From assembly GCF_022346945.1 (NCBI RefSeq), contig NZ_JAKRNI010000014.1, positions 1 through 64,000 of the forward strand: a stretch of DNA of 64,000 nucleotides, given 5' to 3'. Source of the DNA: Microbacterium sp. ACRRU. GTDB lineage: Bacteria; Actinomycetota; Actinomycetes; Actinomycetales; Microbacteriaceae. Below the pieces are notes generated by a model. The model worked only from the letters and a program-made list of their open reading frames with translations, was not told the origin of the DNA and ran no database searches. Both the position numbers and the translations under genes were made by a program. Each line of letters opens with the position of its first letter. Within the stretch, counting starts at the first letter, position 1. Below, piece by piece: positions 44,831 to 53,855 of the stretch.

Positions 44831-45319
44831 ATGTCCGACACCGTGTCCGAGCTCGACAAGCTCAACGAAATGCTCAAGAAGTTCCGCTTCGCCATGCTCA
44901 CCACGCGGGCGGCGGAAGGTGATCTGCACGCGCACCCGCTGACCGTCCAGGAAACCGAATCCGATGGTGATCTCTGGTTCATCGTCGGGACGCACGCCTC
45001 CGCGGTCGAGCACGTTCGACGCGATCCCCAGGTCGGTCTGTCGTTCAGCTCGGACGGATTGTGGCTCTCGCTGGCCGGTGAGGCTCAGGTGGTCGACGAT
45101 CCGGCGAAGCTCAAGGAGCTGTGGTCGACGACGGTCGAGGCGTGGTTCCCGGACGGGCCGGAGTCGCCCGGTGTGACCCTGCTGCGGGTCTCGGCTCTGA
45201 GCGGGGAGTACTGGGGGAGCGCGGGCGGTCGCATCGCAACCGCGGTGGCCCTGGTGACATCGAAGGTCACGGGCGAGCGTCCTCGCGGAGAGAACGAGAA
45301 GTTCGACCTGCCCGACTGA
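44831..45319 (+). CDS. PPOX-family general stress protein (GS26-like flavoprotein)
   Basis: 162 residues, split-barrel FMN-binding fold. ELDKLNEMLKKFRFAMLTTRAAEGDLHAHPLTVQETESDGDLWFIVG (about 6-52) and WSTTVEAWFPDGPESPGVTLLRV (about 98-120) match the general stress protein 26 subgroup. AGAGGAGG precedes the ATG. Closed by a hairpin after the stop. Confidence 0.9.
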   Translation: MSDTVSELDKLNEMLKKFRFAMLTTRAAEGDLHAHPLTVQETESDGDLWFIVGTHASAVEHVRRDPQVGLSFSSDGLWLSLAGEAQVVDDPAKLKELWSTTVEAWFPDGPESPGVTLLRVSALSGEYWGSAGGRIATAVALVTSKVTGERPRGENEKFDLPD

Positions 45320-45337
45320 GTCGAGGCGGCACGGACC

Positions 45338-45377
45338 GCCCCCGTGGTCACCCGCCCGACGGGTTGTCCACGGGGGC
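45338..45377 (+). terminator. Terminator hairpin of the GS26-like gene
   Basis: 10-bp stem GCCCCCGTGG/CCACGGGGGC with a 20-nt loop. Its right arm lies inside the small acidic ORF on the other strand. Confidence 0.6.
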
Positions 45378-45479
45378 GTCGTCGTCGTCGGTGCCGTGGT
45401 CGATCTCGGGGAGGTCGGCGGTCTCGAGCTCGTCGGGCTGGTCGGCGGTGTCGGGGGTGTTGTCGGGTGTCGATGTCAT
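45348..45479 (-). CDS. Small acidic protein, unknown
   Basis: 43 residues from ATG 45479 to TGA 45348: no hydrophobic segment, net strongly negative (14 D/E), Pro-rich, ending DDDAPVDNPSGG. Such tiny D/P-rich proteins with a DNPSG-like end recur in Microbacteriaceae by memory, unnamed. GGTGG lies 5 nt before the ATG. Convergent with the GS26-like gene. Confidence 0.5.
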   Translation of the reverse strand: MTSTPDNTPDTADQPDELETADLPEIDHGTDDDDAPVDNPSGG

Positions 45480-45592
45480 GGCATCCACCCGACCAGCGCT
45501 CGCGCTTGTGCGCACCGGCCTTGTGCGAGAGCTCTCTTTGTGCAGGACGCAAGCCCCCGATCCGGGCCCGGGCGCGCTGAGACCATGACGGC

Positions 45593-45748
45593 ATGGTTCG
45601 ACCCCCTCGGCAGACGAAACCGTGCGCGTTCTGCGGCAGGCCCTTCACCGATCGCAAACGCTGGAGCGGCCGCGGCCAATGGGACGAGGTGCTGTACTGC
45701 TCTCGCGGGTGCCGGGCGGATGCCGCGCGACAGAGGCGGCGCGCATGA
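45593..45748 (+). CDS. DUF2256 small zinc-ribbon protein
   Basis: 51 residues. Two cysteine pairs, CAFCGRPFTDRKRW (11-24) and YCSRGCRADAARQRRR (35-50), the DUF2256 pattern, probably binding zinc. Its last four bases ATGA overlap the start of the photolyase gene, so the two are translationally coupled. DUF2256 genes are commonly found beside FeS-type photolyases, suggesting a maturation or accessory role. Confidence 0.88.
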   Translation: MVRPPRQTKPCAFCGRPFTDRKRWSGRGQWDEVLYCSRGCRADAARQRRRA

Positions 45749-47193
45749 AGGCGGCACTGATCCTCGCCACTCAGCAGTTCGAGGAGCATCCCGCGTACGC
45801 CGACAGAGACGTGACGGAGTTCTTCTTCATCGAGTCGGCGCCGCGCTTCGCGAAACTGCCGTATCACCGGCACAAGATCGTGCTGTTGGTTTCGGCGATG
45901 CGGCACACCGCCGCGCGGCTCGAGGCGGAGGGCCGCACGGTGCGGCGCGTCTGTCTCGGTGACGATCTGACCTTCGCGGCTGCGCTGTCACGACTGCTCA
46001 CCGAGCACGGGGTCACGGAGCTGTCGTGGATGAGCGACCCCAATCGTCCGGTCGACGAGCGGATCGCGCGGATCTGCGCCGACCACGATGTCGACACCGA
46101 GATCCACTCCGACGCCCTCTTCCTGACACCGGAGGAGGAGGTGGACGAGTGGTTCGCCGATCACCCCACACCCCTCATGGAGGACTTCTATCGGTGGCAG
46201 CGCCGGCGCACCGGCATCCTGATGGACGGCCCGCGCCCCGCCGGACGTCGCTGGAACTTCGACGCCGAGAACCGCAAGCCGCTGCCGAAGAAGGGCATCG
46301 AGATCCCCCCGCTGCCGAACACGGAGCAGGACGAGATCACCGCCACCGTCATCGCCGAGGTCGATGCGCGCTTCTCGGGACACCCGGGGCGGGCGTCGGA
46401 CTTCTGGCTCCCGGTCACTCCGGAAGACGCGCGAGCCTGGCTCGGAGTCTTCGTCGCGCAACGTCTTGCGGATTTCGGTCGCTACGAGGACGCGATGAAG
46501 GCCGACGAGCCGTTCCTCTTCCACGCGGTGATCTCGCCGATGCTCAACATCGGACTCCTCACCGTCGACGAGGTCATCACCGCGGTCACGCGCACGAATG
46601 CCCCGTTGGCATCCGTCGAGGGGTTCGTGCGTCAGGTGATCGGCTGGCGAGAGTACATGCGCGGGATGTATCGGGCGCACCCGAAGCTGGAGAAGGTGAA
46701 CGCGCTCAAGCTGGAACGACGCCTGGAGAAGTACTGGTACTCCGGGCGCCGGATGCCCGCAGACGTTCCCGTTCCGGTGCGCACGGTCCTCGAGCGCGTG
46801 CACCGGTGGGGCTACGCGCATCACATCGAGCGGCTGATGGTGCTGGGCAACTGGTTCCTTCTTCAGGGCTATGCGCCCCGAGAGGTGAACGCGTGGTTCC
46901 TGGCGCTGTTCGTCGACGCCTACGACTGGGTCATGGTGCCCAACGTCATGGGGATGAGTCAATACGCCGATGGCGGCTTCGTCGCGACCAAACCCTACGT
47001 CTCGGGCGGGGCGTATCTGCAGAAGATGGGGTCCTGGTGGCCCTCGGCCCAGGATGCCAAGGATTCGGTGTTCACCGATGCGTACTGGGCGTTCCTCGAG
47101 GAGCACGAAGACGTCCTCGCGGGCAACCATCGGCTGTCCCTCGCGCTCGCGCAGATGCGCAAACGGAGGGACGCCGACGGCTCTAGCTCTTGA
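45745..47193 (+). CDS. Cryptochrome/photolyase family protein (FeS-BCP/PhrB clade) without cluster cysteines
   Basis: 482 residues. N-terminal alpha/beta antenna domain (LILATQQFEEHP..., LSWMSDPNRPVDERI) and C-terminal FAD-binding helical domain: RQVIGWREYMRGMY, WGYAHHIERLMVLGNWFLLQGY with the HHxxR catalytic motif, DWVMVPNVMGMSQYADGG and SGGAYLQKMG. This clade normally binds [4Fe-4S] through one Cys before the HHxxR segment and three in a C-x2-C...C loop after the SGGxY box. Here that loop reads SWWPSAQDAKDSVFTDAYW; the protein's only cysteines are two in the N-terminal domain. Likely repairs (6-4) photoproducts. Confidence 0.93.
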   Translation: MKAALILATQQFEEHPAYADRDVTEFFFIESAPRFAKLPYHRHKIVLLVSAMRHTAARLEAEGRTVRRVCLGDDLTFAAALSRLLTEHGVTELSWMSDPNRPVDERIARICADHDVDTEIHSDALFLTPEEEVDEWFADHPTPLMEDFYRWQRRRTGILMDGPRPAGRRWNFDAENRKPLPKKGIEIPPLPNTEQDEITATVIAEVDARFSGHPGRASDFWLPVTPEDARAWLGVFVAQRLADFGRYEDAMKADEPFLFHAVISPMLNIGLLTVDEVITAVTRTNAPLASVEGFVRQVIGWREYMRGMYRAHPKLEKVNALKLERRLEKYWYSGRRMPADVPVPVRTVLERVHRWGYAHHIERLMVLGNWFLLQGYAPREVNAWFLALFVDAYDWVMVPNVMGMSQYADGGFVATKPYVSGGAYLQKMGSWWPSAQDAKDSVFTDAYWAFLEEHEDVLAGNHRLSLALAQMRKRRDADGSSS

Positions 47194-47398
47194 GCTTGCG
47201 CAGCGCCGAGCCCTTGTGCGCCGCGGTGGCGTCGGTCTTCTCCGACTTCACGATGTACGCGGGGTCGTCCTCCGAGGCGGTGAATTTCTGTCCGTCGTGC
47301 TGGAAGTCCTTGGTCTTCTTCTCCACGACCTCGCCCTGGGTGCGGCCCTGCGAGGTGTCCCAGCTGACGCGGTCGCCCTTGGACAGATCCTTCGACAT
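47183..47398 (-). CDS. DUF2945 / hypervirulence-associated Tudor-like protein
   Basis: 71 residues: KGDRVSWDTSQGRTQGEVVEKKTKDF then DPAYIVKSEKTDATAAHKGSALRKL. Small SH3/Tudor-like barrel found in bacteria and fungi; the hypervirulence name comes from fungal homologs and says nothing about virulence here. Overlaps the photolyase 3' end by 11 bp and is divergent from the catalase gene. Confidence 0.88.
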   Translation of the reverse strand: MSKDLSKGDRVSWDTSQGRTQGEVVEKKTKDFQHDGQKFTASEDDPAYIVKSEKTDATAAHKGSALRKLKS

Positions 47399-47568
47399 GG
47401 TGTGTTCCTCTCGTTCGGTCCCGCCATGCTCGCGAGCCGTCGGCGGTCGCTGCGGGGGATTGACAGACGCCGGACCGTAGGCGCTCGGGCCGGGATGCGC
47501 AACTGCTCGCCCGCGCGCGAAGGCCCGCGTAGCGTCGCACGCACCCCCACCGCGATGACAGGAGCGTC

Positions 47569-49098
47569 ATGACCGAGCCCACCACCGCCAACAACGGAGC
47601 CCCCGTCGCCAGCGACGAGCACTCCCAGAGCGTCGGAGCCGATGGCTCCATCGCCCTCACCGACCACTACCTGATCGAGAAGCTGGCGCAGTTCAACCGG
47701 GAGCGTGTCCCGGAGCGCGTCGTCCACGCGAAAGGCGGTGGTGCGTTCGGCACGTTCCGCACCACCGGCGACGTCTCCGCCTACACGCGGGCGGCGCTGT
47801 TCCAGCCCGGCGTCGAGACCGAGATGCTCGCGCGGTTCTCGTCGGTCGCCGGTGAACAGGGCAGCCCCGACACCTGGCGCGACCCCCGCGGCTTCTCGTT
47901 GAAGTTCTACACGAGCGAGGGCAACTACGATCTCGTCGGCAACAACACCCCGGTGTTCTTCGTCAAGGACGGGATCAAGTTCCCGGACTTCATTCGTTCG
48001 CAGAAGCGCCTGCCCGGCAGCCACCTGCGGGACAACACGATGCAGTGGGACTTCTGGACCCTCTCGCCCGAGAGCGCGCACCAGGTGACCTGGCTCATGG
48101 GCGACCGCGGCATCCCGGCCTCGTGGCGGCACATGAACGGGTACGGGTCGCACACCTACCAGTGGATCAACGCCGACGGCGAGCGTTTCTGGGTGAAGTA
48201 CCACTTCCACACCGACCAGGGCCACAAGACGCTGACCCAGGACGAGGCCGACCAGATCGCCGGCCAGGACGCCGACTTCCACATCCGCGACCTGTACGCC
48301 GCGATCGAGCGTCAGGAATTCCCCACGTGGACGCTCAAGGTGCAGATCATGCCGTACGAGGATGCCAAGACCTACCGTTTCAACCCGTTCGATCTGACGA
48401 AGGTGTGGCCGCACAGCGACTACCCCGAGATCGAGGTCGGCACGATGGAGCTCAACCGCAACCCGGGCAACTACTTCGCCGAGATCGAACAGGCGGCGTT
48501 CGAGCCGTCGAACTTCGTTCCCGGGATCGACGGGAGCCCCGACAAGATGCTGCAGGCGCGCATCTTCAGCTACGCCGACGCGCACCGCTACCGCGTGGGC
48601 ACCAACTACCAGCAGCTCCCGGTGAACCGTCCGCGCACAGAGGTGCACTCCTACTCGAAGGAGGGCGCCATGCGTTACGAGTACAACCCGCCGGAGGTAC
48701 CCGTGTATGCGCCGAACTCGGTCGGTGGTCCCGCGGCCGATCCTCGTCGCGCGGGCGACGGCGGGTGGCAGAGCGACGGTGAGCTCGTGCGTTCGGCGGC
48801 GACGCTGCACCCCGAGGACGACGACTTCGGCCAGGCCGGAACACTCGTGCGCGAGGTGATGTCCGCGGCGGAGCGCGACCGTCTCGTCGAGACGATCGCC
48901 GGTCACGTCGGTGGCGTGACGCGCGCCGACGTCCGTGCGCGGGCGGTTCAGTACTGGAAGAACGTGGATGCCGAGGTCGGCTCGCGCGTCGAGGCGGCGC
49001 TGCCGCCGTTGGAGGGTTCGTCGTCCCCGGGGGAGCAGCTCAGCGAGCCCAACCCCGATGGCGATCTCGTGGGGCGCGACGTCGCCGGCCGCATCTGA
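47569..49098 (+). CDS. Monofunctional heme catalase
   Basis: 509 residues, small-subunit (clade 3-like) catalase. Distal His in [14 protein letters not shown] (about 43-56), Asn in the [12 protein letters not shown] region, proximal heme Tyr in [14 protein letters not shown] (about 327-340). The C-terminal part (about 390-509) is short and lacks the flavodoxin-like domain of large catalases. TAGCGT at 47530-47535 is a likely -10 box giving a leader of about 27 nt with AGGAG before the ATG. Confidence 0.97.
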   Translation: MTEPTTANNGAPVASDEHSQSVGADGSIALTDHYLIEKLAQFNRERVPERVVHAKGGGAFGTFRTTGDVSAYTRAALFQPGVETEMLARFSSVAGEQGSPDTWRDPRGFSLKFYTSEGNYDLVGNNTPVFFVKDGIKFPDFIRSQKRLPGSHLRDNTMQWDFWTLSPESAHQVTWLMGDRGIPASWRHMNGYGSHTYQWINADGERFWVKYHFHTDQGHKTLTQDEADQIAGQDADFHIRDLYAAIERQEFPTWTLKVQIMPYEDAKTYRFNPFDLTKVWPHSDYPEIEVGTMELNRNPGNYFAEIEQAAFEPSNFVPGIDGSPDKMLQARIFSYADAHRYRVGTNYQQLPVNRPRTEVHSYSKEGAMRYEYNPPEVPVYAPNSVGGPAADPRRAGDGGWQSDGELVRSAATLHPEDDDFGQAGTLVREVMSAAERDRLVETIAGHVGGVTRADVRARAVQYWKNVDAEVGSRVEAALPPLEGSSSPGEQLSEPNPDGDLVGRDVAGRI

Positions 49099-49104
49099 GG
49101 CGAC

Positions 49105-49148
49105 CACGGGGCGACCGCGCGGTCACAGTGCCGCGCGATCGCCCCGTG
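49105..49148. terminator. Bidirectional terminator between catalase and membrane protein genes
   Basis: 18-bp stem with one mismatch and an 8-nt loop. The stop codon of the minus-strand membrane protein gene is in the loop, so the last codons of that gene form one arm. Confidence 0.7.
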
Positions 49149-49710
49149 TCAGCCGGACGCGGGAGGCGAGGATGCCGACCACGAGCGCTCCCAGGCCGCC
49201 CGCGACCATGTCGCCGATGGTGTCGTCGTACGTGACGAAGATGCTGTCGGTGATGAAGCGATAGCCGAACCACTCGACCATCTCCCACACGGCGCTCAGC
49301 GCGAGCCCCGCCGTCGTCGCCACGACGATCGGCGTCCGTCGGCGGCCGGTGCGCGGCACGACGCCGGAATCGTCGAGGACGACGAGCGCCACGGCCGCCA
49401 GAACGCCGGTGCAGGCGGCGTGCACGACCAGATCCCAGCCCGTCCACGACCGGTAAAGGTCGAGCACGTTGCTGCCGGCCGCCACAATCACCGTCACGCA
49501 CGTGAGCAGGTCCAGTCCCGCGCGCAGGCCCAGCATGCGAGAGAGCATGACCGCCGGCAGCGCCATGGAGAGCACCGCAGTATCGGTGGCGGGAAGAACG
49601 AACAGCGACACCAGCACGAGGAGGATCGCGGCGGCGCGCACGGCATCCGCGGTCCATTCCGCAGCCGTGCGCGGAGGTCGCTTCAGGTTCGCGTAGAGCG
49701 CGCCGATCAT
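49123..49710 (-). CDS. Membrane protein, YjdF/DUF2238-like
   Basis: 195 residues with six hydrophobic segments. The C-terminal half has AGLALSAVWEMVEWFGYRFI and FVTYDDTIGDMVAGGLGALVVGILASR, a WE..E and D-x-IGD pattern like YjdF-type proteins, function unknown. Its ATG overlaps the stop of the phosphatase gene (ATGA), and that gene in turn overlaps the glycosyltransferase, so the three form a tight operon. Confidence 0.75.
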   Translation of the reverse strand: MIGALYANLKRPPRTAAEWTADAVRAAAILLVLVSLFVLPATDTAVLSMALPAVMLSRMLGLRAGLDLLTCVTVIVAAGSNVLDLYRSWTGWDLVVHAACTGVLAAVALVVLDDSGVVPRTGRRRTPIVVATTAGLALSAVWEMVEWFGYRFITDSIFVTYDDTIGDMVAGGLGALVVGILASRVRLTRGDRAAL

Positions 49711-50540
49711 CGCTCTCCCGCCGACGGGATCCGTACGACCGCCTGGACGGGAAGGTGATCGGAGGGCCAACTCGTCCCCGTGGGCCGCGGGTCGATGCCG
49801 ACGGCTCGCACGCCGACATCGGGCGTCGCCAGGATCGCATCGATGCGGCGCGCGCCGAGTTTCGCTCGACGGTAGTTGTTGAAGGTGCCCCACTCCGCCG
49901 TCCGGCGCACCGGCGCATAAGACCACGTGTCGATGAGGCGTCCGCCGGTGAACATCGCGGCCAGCTCCCCCGAGCGAACCGGGGCGTTGACGTCGGCGGT
50001 GAACAGCACGGGCAGGCTCTCCCCGGCCACGACCTCCGCCAACCACCGTGCCGATCGCCGACGGGCGCGCGCGGAGAAGGCGTCGAAATGACTGTTGATG
50101 AACACGAACGGCGCGCCCGTGGCGAGGTCACGCAGACCCGCGGTCACGGCGATTCGCGGGATGGTGTTGCCCCACCCCGTGGACCCGTCCACCGCGGGGG
50201 TGTCCGACAGGGCGACCTGCGTCCAATCCATGAGCTCGAGGCGATCGCGGTCGTAGAAGATCGGGGTGCCCTCGCCGCCGCGGTCCCGCCCGCGGCCCAG
50301 GCCGACCCGCCCGTACGACGAGCCCAGCGAGTCCTGCACCCAGCGCGCCTGGTCCGGCAACGCCTCCTGCGACCCGAGGACGTGGGGCCTGTTCGCACCC
50401 AGGAACACGCGCAGCCGTTGTTTCCGAAGGGCCCACCGGTCCTCGGGAGGCCAGGTGATCCGTTCGAACCGACGACGGATGTTGAAACTCATCACGTGCA
50501 GATCGGGCGCTTCGACGTTCGGGAACAGCACCGCGCCCAT
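49707..50540 (-). CDS. Endonuclease/exonuclease/phosphatase (EEP) family protein
   Basis: 277 residues. LHVMSFNIRRRF (about 14-25), SQEALPDQ with the metal Glu, VFINSHFDAFSARARRRSA (about 150), PVLFTADVNAPVRSGEL (about 180), and the C-terminal WPSDHLPVQA with the catalytic His. No secretion signal, so cytosolic. Substrate may be a phosphorylated sugar, lipid or nucleic acid; bacterial members near glycosyltransferases are unassigned. Confidence 0.9.
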   Translation of the reverse strand: MGAVLFPNVEAPDLHVMSFNIRRRFERITWPPEDRWALRKQRLRVFLGANRPHVLGSQEALPDQARWVQDSLGSSYGRVGLGRGRDRGGEGTPIFYDRDRLELMDWTQVALSDTPAVDGSTGWGNTIPRIAVTAGLRDLATGAPFVFINSHFDAFSARARRRSARWLAEVVAGESLPVLFTADVNAPVRSGELAAMFTGGRLIDTWSYAPVRRTAEWGTFNNYRRAKLGARRIDAILATPDVGVRAVGIDPRPTGTSWPSDHLPVQAVVRIPSAGER

Positions 50541-51274
50541 CAGCGGGCACGGCCCAGTCGTCGCGCCCACCGCAGCGGCGGGATCTCGCGCGGCCAGTGC
50601 GCGAACACCGTCCCCATGCCGCGCGAAAAGCTCTTGGCGAACCGGCGCGGCCGAACCGTGCGCGAGGAGACGCGCATCTGCTGGCGTCCGGCGACAATGC
50701 GGATGCGGTGGCGCTCGCCCAGGTGGAACGCCAGATCGAGATCGTCGTGCAGGTCGGGGTCCAAGTGAACCTGGTCGCGGACGCTCTCCCACGCGCGGCG
50801 GCGGAAGGCCATGTTCGACCCCCACAGCGGGGCGTGGCCCAGCGCCGGGAACGCGAAGGCGGTGTAGGTGCCCAGGAACGCCCACGCCAGGGGACGACGC
50901 TGTGCTTCGGGGCCGTCATGGAAGACGGCGCCGGCGGTGACGGCATCCACCGCCGGATCGGCGAGCGCCTCCACCATGCTGGCGATCCACCCCGGCGCCG
51001 GCAGACTGTCGGCGTCGAGCCGGAGGATGAGGTCGCCGCGCGCGGCGTCGTAGCCTGCGGCAGCCGCAGCGGGGATGCCGCGCTCGCCGCAGAACACCAC
51101 GCGGGCGCCCGCGTCCCGGGCGACATCGCCGCTGTCGTCGGTCGAGGCGTTGTCGACCACGACGATCTCATCCGCGGGGCGGTGCTGTGCGGCGAGCGCC
51201 TCGAGGCACGCGGCAAGGGGGACGGCGTCGTCGCGGACGGGGATGACGACCGAGACGGTGGGCTCTATGGGCAC
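50540..51274 (-). CDS. Family 2 glycosyltransferase
   Basis: 244 residues, GT-A fold. VSVVIPVRDDAVPLAACLEAL (about 6-26), EIVVVDNASTDDSGD, and the metal-binding DxD in ILRLDADSLP (about 97). LWGSNMAFRRRAWE and DDLDLAFHLGERHRIRIV form the acceptor half. No transmembrane segment. GTG after GGAGG. Its stop overlaps the next ATG by one base. Confidence 0.9.
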   Translation of the reverse strand: MPIEPTVSVVIPVRDDAVPLAACLEALAAQHRPADEIVVVDNASTDDSGDVARDAGARVVFCGERGIPAAAAAGYDAARGDLILRLDADSLPAPGWIASMVEALADPAVDAVTAGAVFHDGPEAQRRPLAWAFLGTYTAFAFPALGHAPLWGSNMAFRRRAWESVRDQVHLDPDLHDDLDLAFHLGERHRIRIVAGRQQMRVSSRTVRPRRFAKSFSRGMGTVFAHWPREIPPLRWARRLGRAR

Positions 51275-51347
51275 GGAACCTCCAGGGAAGCGGTCCTGCC
51301 ACGCTATCGAGGCCCGTGCGCCACCCGGGGGCGCCTTGCGCTCTGCG

Positions 51348-51353
51348 TACCCT
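51348..51353 (+). promoter_or_regulatory. -10 box (TACCCT), leaderless promoter of trhO
   Basis: TACCCT ends 7 nt before ATG 51361. Confidence 0.5.
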
Positions 51354-51360
51354 GGATGAC

Positions 51361-52125
51361 ATGGCATCCGTCCTCAACGTCTCGGCGTACCTGTTCACGC
51401 GCATCGACGAGCCGCACGCGCTCCGCCCGGTGCTGCGCGAGCGCGCCGCGGCCGCGGCGCTGCGGGGCACGATCCTGCTCGCCGAAGAAGGCATCAACCT
51501 CTTCCTCGCCGGCGACGCCGACGCCCTTCGTTCCTTCCTCGACGCGCTCCGCTCCGATCCGCGCTTCGCCGCACTCGCGACGAAGGAGAGCTGGTCGGAT
51601 GCCGTGCCCTTCGGCAGGCTCCTGGTCAAAGTCAAGCGCGAGATCATCCGCATGGATCGTCCCGAGGTGCGCCCTCAGGACGGTCGCGCCCCCGCGGTGT
51701 CCCCGGCGACGTTGCGCCGGTGGCTCGACCGCGGTGCCGATGACGACGGCCGCGAGGTGGTGCTCGTCGACACCCGCAACGCCTTCGAGGTCGACTACGG
51801 CACCTTCACCGGCGCCCGCGACTGGCGCATCGAGCGCTTCACCCAGTTCCCGGATGCCGCGACCTCCCATCGTGCCGAACTCGACGGCAAGACCGTGGTG
51901 AGCTTCTGCACGGGCGGCATCCGCTGCGAGAAGGCGGCGATCTACCTCCGGCATCAGGGATTGGACGCGTACCAGCTCGACGGCGGCATCCTGGGCTGGT
52001 TCGCGGAGCACGGCGACGCGCACTGGGACGGCGACTGCTTCGTCTTCGACGAGCGCGAGGCCCTCGACCCGGCGCTGGCTGCGCGCACCGAGGTCGCCAC
52101 CGGCAGCGGGGAGGCCCGGTCGTGA
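51361..52125 (+). CDS. trhO: TrhO, tRNA uridine(34) hydroxylase (rhodanese superfamily)
   Basis: 254 residues. N-terminal acylphosphatase-like domain with GTILLAEEGINLFLAG (about 35-50), then rhodanese domain (VVLVDTRNAFEVDYGTFTGA, about 134-153) with active-site VVSFCTGGIRCEKAAIYL (about 178-195) where both cysteines of C-x5-C are kept. Makes ho5U34 in tRNA. The next gene starts inside its stop codon. Confidence 0.92.
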   Translation: MASVLNVSAYLFTRIDEPHALRPVLRERAAAAALRGTILLAEEGINLFLAGDADALRSFLDALRSDPRFAALATKESWSDAVPFGRLLVKVKREIIRMDRPEVRPQDGRAPAVSPATLRRWLDRGADDDGREVVLVDTRNAFEVDYGTFTGARDWRIERFTQFPDAATSHRAELDGKTVVSFCTGGIRCEKAAIYLRHQGLDAYQLDGGILGWFAEHGDAHWDGDCFVFDEREALDPALAARTEVATGSGEARS

Positions 52126-52619
52126 CCGCCTTGACCGACGGCGCCGTCCTCCGCCCCGCCCGTCCCGGCGACGAGGCGGGAATCCTCGCCTGCATCCAGT
52201 CCCTCGCCGACTACGAGCGGGAACCGGATGCCGTCGACAACACCGTGGAGATGCTCAGCGCCACGCTGTTCGGTGAAGACCCGCGTGCCTTCGCGTTCGT
52301 GGTGGCCGGGGAGGACGGGGAGGTGCGGGCGATCGCGATCTGGTTCCTCACCTACTCCACGTGGACCGGAAAGCACGGCATCTGGCTCGAAGACCTGTAC
52401 GTGCACGAGCGATACCGCTCGAACGGCTACGGGGTGGCGCTGCTGTCGGCGCTCGCCGCGGAGTGCCTCACGCGGGGGTACCCGCGCCTGGAGTGGACGG
52501 TGCTGGACTGGAACGAGCCGGCGATCGGCTTCTACCGTGCGCTGGGCGCCGAGGCGATGGAGGAGTGGACGACCCGCCGGGTCACCGGCGCGGCGCTGGA
52601 GGCGCTGGCTCAGCGCTGA
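52122..52619 (+). CDS. GNAT family N-acetyltransferase
   Basis: 165 residues. LRPARPGDEAGILACIQSLADYERE (about 9-33), ALYLEDLYVHERYRSNGYG variant GIWLEDLYVHERYRSNGYGVALLSALA with the acetyl-CoA loop R-x-x-G-x-G/A (about 86-112), and WNEPAIGFYRALGAE. Similar to diamine (spermidine/thialysine) acetyltransferases. GTG overlaps the trhO stop (GTGA), so the pair is coupled. Confidence 0.9.
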   Translation: MTALTDGAVLRPARPGDEAGILACIQSLADYEREPDAVDNTVEMLSATLFGEDPRAFAFVVAGEDGEVRAIAIWFLTYSTWTGKHGIWLEDLYVHERYRSNGYGVALLSALAAECLTRGYPRLEWTVLDWNEPAIGFYRALGAEAMEEWTTRRVTGAALEALAQR

Positions 52620-53849
52620 CCCCGACCCTGCAGCACGGCTTCCGCAGCCCGCTGCCCGGAGACCAGCGCGCCCTGGATCGACGCGGTGTCGCGATGGTCG
52701 CCCGCGACGTACCGCCCGTCGCCCAGGCGGACCGGACGCCGCAGCCGAAGCGGCGGGTCCTGCGCCGGGAGCGCTGCGGCGATGTCGTCGCGCCGCAGGA
52801 GCCGCCACGGTCGAGCGTCGGTTCCCCACAGCTCGGTGAGCTGCCGGCGGACGTCCGCCTCGGTCGCCTCGCTCGGCAGGACGACGGTCGCCTCGACGAG
52901 GTGTTGTCCGCGAGGGGCGTAGGTGGGGGCGGTGTTCGAGACGATCGCGGTGTGCACGATGGGCCCGCGCCGCAGGCCGTCCACGCGCAGCGCAGCATCG
53001 TCGTTGTGCCGCTCGTCGGTGGCGAACCACCACGTCTGGAGCCCGCGAGCGCGGGGGAGGGGCACGTCCAGACCGGGGGTGAGCCCGGTGGCGACGACGA
53101 CGTCGCGGGACTCGATGGCATCCGCCCCGTCGACCTCGACGCGCCACCCGCGTCCGTGCCGGCGCGTGGCGGTGACGCGATGGGAGAGGCGGATGCCGGC
53201 CCCCGCGCGCCGTGCGGTGTCGGCCAGCTGCGCGGGGAGGGCGCCGATCCCGGCGGCCGGCACTCCGGGAGCCCCGAGCGCGAAGCTGCGAACGAGCAGG
53301 CGGACGAAGGTGTCGGAGGATTCCTGCCGGTCGTCGGCGAGGACACCCGCGAGGAACGGCTCCAGCACGCTCTCGCGCAGGGGCCCGCGCAGCCCCGCCC
53401 GGTCCCACGCTTCGGCGAGCCGGCGATCGGGTCCACGTTTCACGGCGCGGGCATTCGCCAGGACGGGCAGGGCCCATCGGGGCGAGCGGGAGGAGGTCGG
53501 CGGGGCGGACGAGCCCGCTGGCGAGCGCCCCCGGGACCGTCGCGGGCGAGCGCACGGGGTGGGCGATGCGTGCCACGCCGTCCTCGAGCCGCACGCCGAG
53601 GGCGACAGGGAATCGCCGGAGCGCCAGCGCGCCGACATCGACCCACCGCCGCACCCCCGGATACGCGGGGTTGAGCACGTGGAAGCCGCGGTCGAGCCGG
53701 AACCCCTCCACGACGTCCGTGCGCTCCCGCCCGCCGACCGAATCGTCCGCCTCGAGGACGACGACATCGCGTCCCGCTTCGGCAAGGCGTGTTGCGCACC
53801 GCAATCCGGCCAGCCCCGCCCCGATCACCACGACGTCGTATCCGCTCAC
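52610..53849 (-). pseudogene. FAD-dependent amine oxidase/phytoene desaturase-like gene with a frameshift
   Basis: Frame A from GTG 53849 gives VVVIGAGLAGLRCATRLAEAG, the FAD-binding Rossmann loop, and runs to RPADLLPLA. Frame B takes over with RWALPVLANARAVKRGPDRRLAEAW and continues to the stop at 52610, including LESVLEP-type FLAGVLADD and the C-terminal FAD motif YVAGDHRDTASIQGALVSGQRAAEAVL. The frames join if one base is removed from the GGGG run at 53479-53482; the repaired product is about 412 residues. Either a real disabling insertion or a homopolymer sequencing error. Overlaps the GNAT gene end by 10 bp. Confidence 0.85.
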
Positions 53850-53855
53850 CGTTCG

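Noticed and set aside
47460-47482. TTGACA consensus -35 upstream of catalase
   Set aside because: No -10 at 16-18 bp; the TAGCGT at 47530 is too far away.
53479-53482. Programmed frameshifting in the FAD oxidoreductase gene
   Set aside because: No slippery heptamer or downstream pseudoknot visible; a simple extra G explains it.
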